Shown here in pieces: positions 19,102 to 28,203 of a stretch of DNA of 36,314 nucleotides. This DNA comes from Mesostigma viride (Eukaryota; Streptophyta; Mesostigmatophyceae; Mesostigmatales; Mesostigmataceae): the NCBI GenBank assembly GCA_009746045.1, contig RPFO01002074.1, forward strand, positions 1 to 36,314, in the 5' to 3' direction. A model generated the notes under the pieces. It was given only the letters and a program-made list of their open reading frames with translations, ran no database searches and had not been told where the DNA came from. How positions within the stretch are numbered: position 1 is the first letter of the stretch; every line of letters starts with the position of its first letter. Position numbers and translations under genes: made by a program.

Positions 19102-21322
19102 ATGATCTGGCATCATGATTTGCGCACACTTCAGTTGCTTGAGAAATCTGACGACGCTCTGGAGGACTTCCCTGAAAAACGCGCCCACAAGCGCGCGGCA
19201 GAGGCGTTCGTCGACGCGCTGGACATCCCGGCCAGCCACGCCCAGCTGTTCGCTGCCGGCCCGGCATCGGCCCTTCGGCACCTCGCTGACAAGCTGCCCG
19301 CGGCCGGGGCCCTGCTGCCCCCCCGCCGCCCGCCCCGCTTCACCAGCCTGCACCGGCTCCCCGCCGTCATCCAGGCCCGGCAAGCCCTGCGCGACAACAG
19401 CGACCCCGCCCGCTACGCCCGCCTCAAAGCCGATTACCACTCGGCCATCCGGCAGGCGACCATGCAAGGAGCAGGAGGACCTTCATGTCCGCGAGTACTT
19501 CGCCCACCTCAAGGACCAGCACGGCAAGTACGCCTGGACCCGCCTGCGTCACGCCCAACGGCCCGCCGGTGGCGCGCAGCCGGCGCCGCGGACGCTCTCT
19601 GGCTCACCGCAGCAGCAGCTCGACCAGTGGTATTCCTCCCAGTCCCGGCTGCTCGGCGCCCCCCCGCCGCCTCTGCCGCTTGGCCCTCTGGCGGCCGCAC
19701 GCCTGGCAGAAGCGCCTGCGGACGTCCCTGCGCCGCCCACGCCGCCCGCCGCCGGCTGAGCAGGACTACACGTACCCAGCCCTGACGGAACCCCTGGCCG
19801 ACCCCAACGAGCTCCCGCCGTTCACCGAGCTCGAGCTGAGCACCGCCGCCAAGCAACTCCGCTTCTACGCCGCCGTTGGACCTGACCAGCTCCGGCAGCC
19901 CCGGTTGGACCTGACGGCGCTCACGGGGTTCCTGCTTGACGTCTGCAACCGGATCCTGCTTGCCGACGCGCCGCCGATTCCTGAGTGGCAGTACAGCTAC
20001 CGTATCATGCCGCTGTACAAAAACAAAGGTTCCCCTGACGACCCCGCCAACTACAGAGGAGTCTGCATCCAGAGCGCCGCCGGCACTCAAGTTGTTCATG
20101 CGCATGATCCTCAACCGCCTTCGTTCTGCTCTCGACTGTCACCTTGGGGAAAGTCAAATGGGCTTCCGTCCTGGGCGCAAGACCGTCATGGCCATCTTCG
20201 TCACGCGTCGCCTCTTCGAGGAAATCGCTCTCCTGCAACCTGGTGAGTTTCCCGCCAATGATCCTGATCTTCGTCAACTTCATCAAGGGTTTTGATTCTG
20301 TTCTCTGGGACGCCGTCTATGGGCTGTATTTGCTCGCGCTCGCGTCCCCACTCCCCTGATTATCGTCATCCGCACGCTGTATGAGGGGTCGACCACTTCG
20401 GGGCGCACTCAACACGGCATTACCCCGCCATGCCCACTGCAGACCGGCGTCTGGCAGGGTTGGCGTCCTGTCGCCGGCCGTACCTGTTTATTATTGTAGT
20501 GGATTATGTTATGCATGCGCCAGGCACGTGCTCGCTTTGCTAGCATTGCAGGCCGTGCCCCTGGCCTCGCGATCACGAATGAGCTTGGAGAAGGGGGGCC
20601 GACTAACAAGCAGAATTTACTAGCTGACCTCATTTATGCCGACGACATCACGCTCATCGAGAAGCCGGAGTCTGCCCAACTTTGGCTGGACTGCCTGGCG
20701 CTCGAGGCTCGGGCGGTTGGTCTAGAATCAGCCCCAAAACGGAGGCCCTGGCCCTCGGCATGGCAGGGCGCCCCCACCCACACTCCGCCTCTTAGACGAC
20801 ACCGAGGTCAACTACCCTACTTCGGGCCGCTTCAAGCTGCTCGGCAGTTGGCTTCCCGACTGCGAGGACGACATGATGACATGGATCGGCATGGCGTGGG
20901 CGCAACTCCATGACCACCGCCGCTGGTGGAGCAACCCCGCCCTACCCCGGATCGTCAAGCGTGACCTCTTCAAGGTCGTCATTCTGACGATCCTGACCTA
21001 CGGCGCCAAGACCTGGACACTGACGCAGGAGCTGGAGCAACAACTCGACGGCGCCGTCACCAAGATGCTGCGCAAGGCCCTTAACATCCCCTTTGGTTTG
21101 CACATTAGTAATGAGGATTTGTACGCTGATTTGCCCTATGTTTCCCACATTATTAGGCACAGGCGCCTGGGCCTAGCCGGGCACCTGGCCCGCACAGATC
21201 AGGTAGATACATCAGATAGACTAGCTGGCACCACGCGCCCGCCCAGCCTGGGCGATATGTGTCCTCACCTGGCGTGCCCCCGGCCGCGCGCGGCAGGGCC
21301 GCCACCCGTGGACTTTTCGTGA
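19102..21322 (+). pseudogene. Decayed LINE reverse transcriptase
   Basis: Pieces of one RT protein lie in order but in changing frames (at least five breaks). They are an N-terminal region from about 19102; RT motif 1/2 (PLYKNKGSPDDPANYRGV, about 20010-20065); GESQMGFRPGRKT (about 20150); motif A (VNFIKGFDSV, about 20272-20300); a broken motif B (GVWQG then YLFIIVVDYVM, about 20445-20515); motif C (LIYADDITLI, about 20630); and the C-terminal TYGAKTWTLT and RRLGLAGHLAR parts typical of LINE RTs (about 20995-21190). In motif A the catalytic Asp position reads Asn. It is clearly non-functional. The clade is uncertain (Jockey/RTE-like), and no endonuclease domain is visible, so it is probably 5'-truncated. 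Confidence 0.8.
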
Positions 21323-21399
21323 TAGACTCGGCATGGACATGTGCTACACTAGACGTGACGGGCTCACACCCGGGCAGCCTCCTGGTTTGTCTGTAATAT

Positions 21400-21645
21400 G
21401 GAGGCAGATGGTGCGCAAGGATAGATGGCAAGTAGTGATGAAGGAGACCACCCCCAAGCTGTGGGGGCTCCGCGTGTGACCGCGTATGGCATTCATAGCG
21501 ATTCGGGCCGCGGTGCCCACACCCCTGTAACTGGGACCTAGATAGCTTACACCATCCATTCCATCCCATGTTCCCCTCCCACTGCGGACTTATGCTCACG
21601 TGACGCAGTCACGTGTCTATTAATTAATTAATTAAATGATCATAC
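21400..21645 (+). repeat. LINE 3' untranslated end with TTAA tail (copy 3)
   Basis: Downstream of the LINE frame the sequence GGAGGCAGATGGTGCGCAAGG runs through the shared segment to CACGTGACGCAGTCACGTGTCTA and a TTAATTAATTAATTAA tail. It is the full-context version of copies 1, 2 and 4 and identifies TTAA-repeat as this family's 3' tail. Confidence 0.8.
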
Positions 21646-21818
21646 ATGAAGCAGAGCCTCACCAGTTTAGCAGCCGCACGCTTTGATGACGGACAGTACA
21701 CACAGTAGATGCCAAACTCTCTTTGTAAGTAGTTATTATTGCAGCTGTATTTCGCCTGATCGAGGGCATTCATGATAGAGTTCTCCTCTCATGAAGACGG
21801 GAGTCACCCAGGTGCCCC

Positions 21819-22078
21819 CTTAATTAATTAATTAATAGACACGTGACTGCGTCACGTGAGCATAAGTCCGCAGTGGGAGGGGAACATGGGATGGAATGGA
21901 TGGTATAAGCTATCTAGGTCCTAGTTACAGGGGTGTGGGCACCGCGGCCCGAATCGCTATTATGAATGCCATACTTGGTCACATGCGGAGCCCCCACAGG
22001 CTTGGGGGTGGTCTCCTTCATCACTACTTGCCATGTATCCTTGCGCACCATCTGCCTCCATTAATTAATTAATGAATT
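21819..22078 (-). repeat. LINE 3' end, minus-strand copy (copy 4)
   Basis: Tail TTAATTAATTAATTAA, then the shared sequence in reverse complement, reaching back to TGCGCACCATCTGCCTCCA. It matches 21400-21635 closely with a few substitutions. A second TTAATTAA tract follows its distal end at 22061-22079, so TTAA tracts border both sides. Confidence 0.8.
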
Positions 22079-22204
22079 AAGTAGCTTCCATCATCATTCC
22101 GTCATCATTCCGTCATCGCGACTAGGAGAAGTGCACCACCCTTATGCTGGCATCTGCCACCCCTATAGTGACCCTATAGTGACCGCGGCCTAGGATGGGG
22201 TCTC

Positions 22205-22236
22205 ACCCTAAGCCCTAAACCCTAAAACCCTGAACC
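22205..22236. repeat. Short interstitial telomere motif (CCCTAAA type)
   Basis: CCCTAAGCCCTAAACCCTAAAACCCT, about four units of the plant/algal telomere repeat with length variants. Confidence 0.7.
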
Positions 22237-22347
22237 ACTTGCAAAAACAGAAGTGCCCCCCTGCCACCACTGCTCACCAGGTTGTGACATTTAGGCTGGC
22301 ATCTGTCACCACCCCGGCAGTTGTGAGGGGTTGGGGTGTGACAAGGA

Positions 22348-22830
22348 TGGCGAAAAATTGCACGTACTTACTCTTATATAAAGAACGCCCAATTTTTCGC
22401 CACCCTGCCACCCCTTGGCGCGGGTCATAGGAGGTGTTTGTCAAGGTGTGAGAGTGATGGCGAAAAATTGCACGTACTTACTCTTATATAAAGAACGCCC
22501 AATTTTTCGCCACCCTGCCACCCCTTGGCGCGGGTCATAGGAGGTGTTTGTCAAGGTGTGAGAGTGATGGCGAAAAATTGCACGTACTTACTCTTATATA
22601 AAGAACGCCCAATTTTTCGCCACCCTGCCACCCCTTGGCGCGGGTATAGGAGGTGTTTGTCAAGGTGTGAGAGTGATGGCGAAAAATTGCACGTACTTAC
22701 TCTTATATAAAGAACGCCCAATTTTTCGCCACCTTCCCCCACTGGCCGGCGCTGAGGTGGCGTGGGTTGTTGGATGTGGCGAAAAATTGCACGTAGTACT
22801 CTTAAGAAAAGACCGCCCAATTTTTCGCCA
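22348..22830. repeat. Five tandem hairpin units with 13-bp inverted arms
   Basis: Each unit has TGGCGAAAAATTG and CAATTTTTCGCCA around a 28-29 base loop containing CTTATATAAAG (units 1-4) or a diverged version (unit 5). Units lie at 22348-22402, 22458-22512, 22568-22622, 22677-22731 and 22777-22830. Spacing is 110, 110, 109 and 100 bases, and the spacer CACCCTGCCACCCCTTGGCG is also repeated. It could be a tandemly amplified MITE-like element or a terminal/regulatory region of the adjacent viral element. Confidence 0.9.
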
Positions 22831-23158
22831 TGGCCTCGCAGGGTGAGGGAGCCGGCGAGGGCCGCGCGGCGGGGTGTGCAGAGTGTTATTTTATTACTCT
22901 GTGTAACCTCTGGAAACTCAGACGACCTATGCAAGAATCCCATACGACCTGCGTCGATGCATGAGAGGTTTACTCTACTTTTTTAAACCCGCAGTTAGAA
23001 CTGCAATTCGAGACGAAATGAAAATTGTTTTCAGCATATATTGACGCGTTTTATACTGCATAAACGAATTCATTAAAAAATATAACACGTTTACATTCGT
23101 TATCAGCTCGACAAGAGCGAAATGGCAAGCTCGTTGCCGTCGTCAACAAGACGACAAT
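22831..23158. other. Left boundary zone of the viral element, no gene
   Basis: About 330 bases between the last hairpin unit and the stop codon of the first viral gene. It becomes strongly AT-rich after about 22980. The element's left end probably lies here or at the hairpins. I found no inverted repeat that could be matched to the truncated right side. Confidence 0.5.
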
Positions 23159-23731
23159 CTACTCCTTGTCCTTGGAGTGTCCAGTCAGGCTCTTCACGTA
23201 CGAGGCGGAGTTCTTCTTGTCGCCATGGCCGTGGGAGCTTGACGCTCCCTCGCGGCTCCTCTTCCTGCCATTGGAAGTGGCGGTCTTTGCGTCCTCGAAA
23301 CCCTTCTTTACCTCCTCCCATGCCCTGTAGAGCGCAATGGGGGAAATGCCTGGCTGGCGCTTGGACTTGGAGAAGCCATTGAGGAAATCGTCAACCATCT
23401 TAACGCACCCGTCGGCTTGGTCGAGGCGAATCCACTCGCAGCGGTCCTCGACCTTCCTCGGCTTTGCCGCATTCTTCTCGTAGACCCACTCGACGCAAAT
23501 TTTTGGCGTCTTGCGGTCGACATCGTCATATCCGGCGTCGTGAATCTTGAAGACCTCGCAGGTAGGTCCGGTGCCTCCAACAGCACCTTCGTTTCCGGAA
23601 AGAAGGGAGACCTTGTGCGTCAGGTGTGCGAGCTGGTCAGATATCTTTGTCTGGCCGTCCTCGAGACCATCGAGGATTTTTCCAAGCATTGCCAACGCCT
23701 TCTCGCAAGGCCCTGCGTTTCGGGAAGCCAT
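23159..23731 (-). CDS. Unrecognised viral protein, 190 aa
   Basis: The ATG at 23731 (MASRNAGPCEKALAMLG) is chosen because the open frame upstream of it has no ATG. The first 45 residues form a probable amphipathic helix or coiled coil (AMLGKILDGLEDGQTKISDQLAHL). A compact middle follows (ICVEWVYEKNAAKPRKVED, MVDDFLNGFSKSKRQPGISP), and a Lys/Arg/Ser/His-rich tail that could bind nucleic acid or act as a nuclear signal. It is the leftmost gene of the viral block, in the same direction as the virion genes, 150 bases from the next. I know no family for it, and a host gene is not excluded. Confidence 0.6.
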   Translation of the reverse strand: MASRNAGPCEKALAMLGKILDGLEDGQTKISDQLAHLTHKVSLLSGNEGAVGGTGPTCEVFKIHDAGYDDVDRKTPKICVEWVYEKNAAKPRKVEDRCEWIRLDQADGCVKMVDDFLNGFSKSKRQPGISPIALYRAWEEVKKGFEDAKTATSNGRKRSREGASSSHGHGDKKNSASYVKSLTGHSKDKE

Positions 23732-23881
23732 GGCTACCGGCAGAGAGCTTGGCAACGTGAGATGCGTGACTTGCACGTGATTTTGCCTATTTGTGCACAA
23801 TGTGCCAAGGTCCGTTACGTCTGCTGGCACGGCCTGGACAGGACGCGAAGGTGGCTGGACTTGTACAAGTGTCGAACTTGG

Positions 23882-24582
23882 CTAAATTTCGGAGCGATGC
23901 AAGTCTAAGGTGGCCTCTACCACGTGGCGAGTTCTGGGACGTGAATTTAGGTAAAAAGACTCGTAAGCATGCGAGTAATCAACTGGGTCACTTGTCAATC
24001 GCCTGAACGAAGTTTCTAAGGTATCCACGCAGGTAAATTTTCCGAAGCAACCACCCATATATAATTCGTAGAAATTACTTGCCATGACAATTGCACTTAT
24101 TGAACCCGCGAATCTTTTCAAAACGTAGGATGCACAAAAAACCGTCCGTCTGCAACGGGGGAATTGAGTCTCGTTTCCGTCAAGTCTGTCAATGTACGAC
24201 GCTCCTACCGTAATATGTCCTCCGTTTCTGAACAGGTGTGGGTTCTTTAGGTTAAAAAACGCGTGTTCGTTGATCATGGCGTAAGAAAAGATGTCCCCGT
24301 CTGATCCACCCATGACAGTCTCTGTGCATAAAACAATGCAATCCTGTTGGTTATGCTCACCACCGGAGAAACTCGGGGAAACAAGCCCGACAATAGCATG
24401 GTCCTCATCAAAAGGTACTGCGTCAACGTAGGCATAATGCACACCACCACGCCATGTACTGTCAATGATGGGCGCCCTCGGGTCTGGTTTGATTCTAAAT
24501 TGACGTAACCCGGTGGTGGAGTCAATCACGTTTTCAGAGGCATTGGAATCTAGCACTATTTGATAATAGGTGGGTATTCCAT
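23882..24582 (-). CDS. Unrecognised viral protein, about 233 aa, one frame break
   Basis: The long frame runs from 24556 to 23882 but begins with GTG. An ATG at 24582 starts a short frame (MEYPPIIK) that would join it if one base were missing near 24560-24566. The segment continues with VLDSNASENVIDSTTGLRQF, so that start is plausible. The protein is rich in beta-strand-like stretches and aromatic residues (GGVHYAYVDAVPF, IVLCTETVMGGSDGDIF, YMGGCFGKF), with eight or more cysteines and no membrane helix. It lies downstream of the adhesin gene on the same strand, with 30 bases between them. A structural or non-structural virion role is only inferred from position. Confidence 0.55.
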
Positions 24583-24612
24583 TGCTTTATTACAAATTAA
24601 GAGATAATATTT

Positions 24613-26303
24613 CTACGCTGGGATGGCGGCGGGAGTGCCCCACTTGGCAACAAGATACCCGCGGATCCGTTCAAGTTCCGCTGACGTCTTGGCTGTGTTG
24701 TAGATAAGGATCTCGCCGATCCACCCGTCAAAGGCACGACTCGCGTTGGATGAGTCTCCTCCAATAGCGAGATTTCCTGAACCAGTTGTAGGGTCCGATC
24801 CGATTCTGTTATAACCAGCTCTTCCGTCGAAGCGGGTGAAAAGTGCGTTTGTACTGCTGTTGCATGAAATCGCCATGACGTGTGCCTTGTTGTCAAAGAA
24901 CTGAGCCCTGGTGCTCACGGTTTCGTATACAGTACCGGGAGCGAATAGGAGAACGGTCTGTACCTCTGACTGATAAGACATGAGATAACCATTGCCATCC
25001 GTCGATCCAAGCATATAACCTCTAATACCCGTATAACCCCCTATTTCTGGATACGTTGCAGTCGTTAGCTGTTTGGCGACTAGGAGGATGCTCGCACTGA
25101 CCCCAATCGCGCTCCAGAAATTGCTCACGGACGCTAACAAGCCAGACCGCGAGTTGATAAAGCGGAGGGACCGTTTCGAGTTAAGCTCCGCCGCATCCAG
25201 CGTAGGACACTTGGTGGAAGTGGCCTGTGTCACGTGGTACCCATTCGGTCCCTTGTCTTTCACGCGCATCACGTTCCCTCCTGCCGTGTTTTGCTGGGTT
25301 GTGCCCGACGCGTCGCTGAACACCGTGGCGCTGTCTGACGGGTCGTACCACGCAAACAACGCTGGGTCTGTTGCCGGGTTGTAATAGTACGTGAATGACA
25401 GCGTGTTGGATGATGCATTTCCAAGCCCTGACGTTGCGCCCGTCACGGCGCCCGCGCCCACGCTTACCGTCGTCGTGAAGTCCGACATGGTAGTGGTCAC
25501 ATCGAATGTGTACGTGGCACCGCTTCCCAGCAAGTTGGACACGGTTCCGTTGGTCACGGCGATGTCGCCCAACGTGAACCCAGTGACCGATGTGCTAAAA
25601 GTGGCCGTGATCGGATAAACAGCACCCGTCGGAGTTCCGGACGCAAGAGTCACCGACGGATTTGCCGAGTACGTGAACGACAGTGTGTTAGATGCCGCGT
25701 TGGCGTTCCCTGTCGATGCGTCCACAACAGCGCCCGCGCCAACGCTAACGTTTGTGTAGAATTGGCGATGGTTGGCGTCACTTGGAAGGCGTACGACGCC
25801 CCACTTCCGGTCAGGTTGGCGGCGGTCCCGTTGGTCACGGTGATATCGCCCAACGCGAACCCCGTCACCGACCTGCTGAACGTGGCTGTCACGTCCACGG
25901 GTGATGAGGATGGCGTCAAGCCCGCGGTCGTCGCGAGGGTTACCGTTGGAGGTGGCGAATACGTGAAGACTAACGGAGTTGCTGCGGTGTTGCCGGTTCC
26001 TAGCACGCTGCTTGCTGCGTTCCCTCCAACAGTGACTGTTGTCAGTGAATAAGCTACAGCTGGAGTCACAGAGAATGTGTAAGAGGCGCCGCTACCCGTT
26101 AAACCAGATGCAGTACCATTTATGACAACGATATCACCCAAGGTGAACCCGGTGACTGTTTCGCTGAATGCTGCTGTCATTGTAATCGGTACCGCGCTAG
26201 GATACAGTCCGTGTGTAGTTGTTAACGTGATTGACGGCGCTGTCCTTGCCGGTTTGCGCTTCTTGCGAATCAAAGCAGGACAAATACCATAATCAAACGA
26301 CAT
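24613..26303 (-). CDS. Ig-like repeat and LamG-domain adhesin, one frame break
   Basis: Starts at the ATG at 26303 (MSFDYGICPALIRKKRK). It has three repeats of about 90 aa with the signature GFTLGDIVVINGTASGL...GSGASYTFSVT, as in bacterial-type Ig-like domains. The C-terminal part of about 220 aa resembles a concanavalin A-like/LamG lectin domain (LFAWYDPSDSATVF, VMRVKDKGPNGYHVTQ, DGWIGEILIYN, RGYLVAKWG). The frame shifts by one missing base near 25749-25753, inside repeat 2-3, and the two halves join naturally there. With the break bridged the product is about 563 aa. Such repeat-plus-lectin proteins typically bind host surface glycans, and next to the capsid gene it is a good candidate for a receptor-binding or decoration protein. 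No signal peptide is seen. Confidence 0.75.
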
Positions 26304-26329
26304 GGAGCTAATATAATATCATCGTCACA

Positions 26330-26500
26330 TTATTTTTTAGAGTTTGGTAGCGGATACTTGAAGGTGGGGAGAAGGGGCAATGCTCGTCTAGCTGGCATTG
26401 TCATGGACAGACCAGAATCTGCCATTTCAGGAATGTCAAAAATCAACTTCAACCTGTTAAACGGATTAGCTGTGATGCTAGGGTCTCGAAAGTAGTCCAT
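26330..26500 (-). CDS. Small viral protein, 56 aa
   Basis: An ATG at 26500 opens a 56-codon frame (MDYFRDPSITANPFNRLKLI ... KYPLPNSKK) that fills the gap between the capsid gene and the adhesin gene, ending 26 bases before the next ATG. It is on the same strand, densely packed, and has a protein-like composition with no repeats. I recognise no family. Small virion or assembly factors beside the capsid gene are common in these viruses, but that is inference. Confidence 0.5.
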   Translation of the reverse strand: MDYFRDPSITANPFNRLKLIFDIPEMADSGLSMTMPARRALPLLPTFKYPLPNSKK

Positions 26501-26528
26501 CGTTTGTCATTACACACGTATATATTTT

Positions 26529-27831
26529 TTAGAGGTACACGGCTGCCTGCCTGCCTGCAGCGATGTCCATCTTTGATTCGCATTCCGTGAAGATGTAGGA
26601 AATGCAGTCCGTTGCTCCCTTCTCGACTCGCAGCGTGACCACCGATGCCGTGCCACGAAGGTCAAGGCCGCTCATGTACTCTGGACCGGCACACGGCATA
26701 TTAAGGTGACACGCCATCGTGAAGTTGTTGTTTAGCCACGTGGTAGGAGTCATGCCCTCACGGACACAGGACAAAACATTCCCTTGGTCACCGAACGCGG
26801 ACAACAGATTGATCCACGCCTCCGTTGCGTTCGTACGGTATCCAGGCGCCAGGTTGGATCCGTTGATGTCGTATTGGTAGGAAGTCATACCATCCGCGAT
26901 GTGATTGAACATCGTATTGCCAGATGCGTTGGTCACGTCCGCGCCGGCAGCAACCTGAATCGCCAGGAGTTTGCTGGCGGACGCGGAAGACAGCGACGCC
27001 TTGATGGCATAGGGAGTGCGAGTCCCGAGCGACTGTTTGGTGGACTGCCACGTCCGCCACTTGAAGGAGAGAGTTCCACCCTCGGCAAGCCTGGACGAGA
27101 AAATCTGGCCCACGATATCTTCTTGGAACCTGTACGTGTCGATGCTAAAGTGGATGTTGCTCAGTTCGAAACCAACCCTTCCTGCGTCAACGGCCACGAT
27201 GCCACCCAGCAGCTGCTTGCGCCACGCTAGGAAGCATCACCCCTCCGTCCATGAGTGTGATTCGGATCTCGATGGGGGGGAAGAGACTCAGATCCACGAT
27301 CCGAGGCTCGCCGCTCAGGAATCCCAAAAAGTGGTCAATGACGCCGTCCACTGCGGTGTTTGCCTTCACGTTGTTTGTGAGAGTGCCAGCCACGTCAGCG
27401 GTGACGATGTTGTTATTCTTCGACCAACCAGCGGGAGCCTGCGCGAGATTGTACTCGACACCGCCGTGCACCGAGAGCAGCGTATGGAACAGCTGGGAGT
27501 AGTCGTTGATGCTGTCGACGGTCTGACCTCCTGCCAGTACCTCGAGGCGCCTGATGATGGAGGACGTGTACGCGGGGAACTTTGCGAACCCCGCCGTGGT
27601 CGTGGGGGTCCCCGTGAAAAACATTGCGAAGGAGTGCAAGTCCACGAACCCGGACGTGGGGAGGCGGACCGCGACCACAGACCCTTGTTTGATGCCGTCG
27701 CTTGCTGAGAGGGTGCTGAGATGGACTCGTTGAGTCGTGTGCTGACCCAGCGCCTTCACGAGGTATTGCATGGACTTGGGGATAGCGCGCGAGTACCAGG
27801 AATTGTCCGAAGCCATAGATTGTGTATACAT
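26529..27831 (-). CDS. Major capsid protein (double jelly roll), one frame break
   Basis: Two overlapping frames make one protein of about 428-433 aa. The start is the ATG at 27831 or, more likely, 27816 (MASDNSWYSRAIPKSM). Features match PLV/Maverick capsid proteins: an N-terminal region with VRLPTSGFVDLHSF, then a stretch of small residues and FPAYTSSIIRRLEVLAGGQTVDSINDYSQLF, a signature of the first jelly roll. The second half has GFELSNIHFSIDTYRF and a Gly/Ser/Thr-rich C-terminus. The frame changes by one extra base around 27228-27235 (LPSVAQ in one frame, WRKQLLGGIVAVDAG in the other). Total length 1303 = 3n+1 agrees with a single insertion. Hexon-like trimers of this protein would form the icosahedral shell. 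The gene lies between the small protein-VI-like gene and the adhesin, as part of the virion block. Confidence 0.82.
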
Positions 27832-27846
27832 TCGAATGAGATATTT

Positions 27847-28203
27847 TTACTGAAGAAGCTGGCCGAGTATGGGATTTTTTACCTTCGCTCCATCAACCCG
27901 TCTTTCGAGGTTGGACAAGGCGCTCAGACCAGTGTTTGCGACCGAGTACGCTTTCCCGAGCAGCGTACTCTTCGCGATCATGTTGGATGGGATGTGTCCG
28001 AGCGCGGAATCGACAATGCCCGCCGCCTGTTTGGCAGCCCGCGCCCCGTCGCCAATTTTTGAGATGACTTCGCCAGCGACGTGCCCGGCTTTCTTGACAG
28101 CTGACACGATGGCCGCCCCGTCGCCGACCCTCTTGATAGCGTTGCCGGCAAACTCTCCCACGCGTCTAGCCACGTTTCCGATTGCTCCAAAATTAACTTT
28201 CAT
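27847..28203 (-). CDS. Small Ala/Gly-rich amphipathic protein, protein VI-like candidate
   Basis: The ATG at 28203 (MKVNFGAIGNVARRVGEF) overlaps the penton stop codon by 11 bases, and the open frame upstream has no ATG. The protein has 118 aa, is rich in Ala, Gly, Val and Lys, and is predicted as a chain of amphipathic helices (FAGNAIKRVGDGAAIVSAVK, VISKIGDGARAAKQAAGIVD). In adenoviruses and adintoviruses, a small membrane-active capsid cement protein (VI) has this composition and is encoded next to the penton and hexon genes. Position and composition support the analogy; sequence homology is not demonstrated. Confidence 0.5.
   Translation of the reverse strand: MKVNFGAIGNVARRVGEFAGNAIKRVGDGAAIVSAVKKAGHVAGEVISKIGDGARAAKQAAGIVDSALGHIPSNMIAKSTLLGKAYSVANTGLSALSNLERRVDGAKVKNPILGQLLQ

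Noticed and set aside
22239-22943. Short frames within the hairpin units
   Set aside because: They repeat with the unit and contain the inverted arms; no protein character.
23103-23321. 72-codon minus-strand frame overlapping the first viral gene
   Set aside because: It runs in another frame over the charged tail of the 190-aa gene; composition is a shadow.
23882-27831. Programmed ribosomal frameshifting as explanation for the three viral frame breaks
   Set aside because: No typical slippery heptamer followed by a clear structure is visible at the breaks, and a capsid gene would need full-length product at high level.
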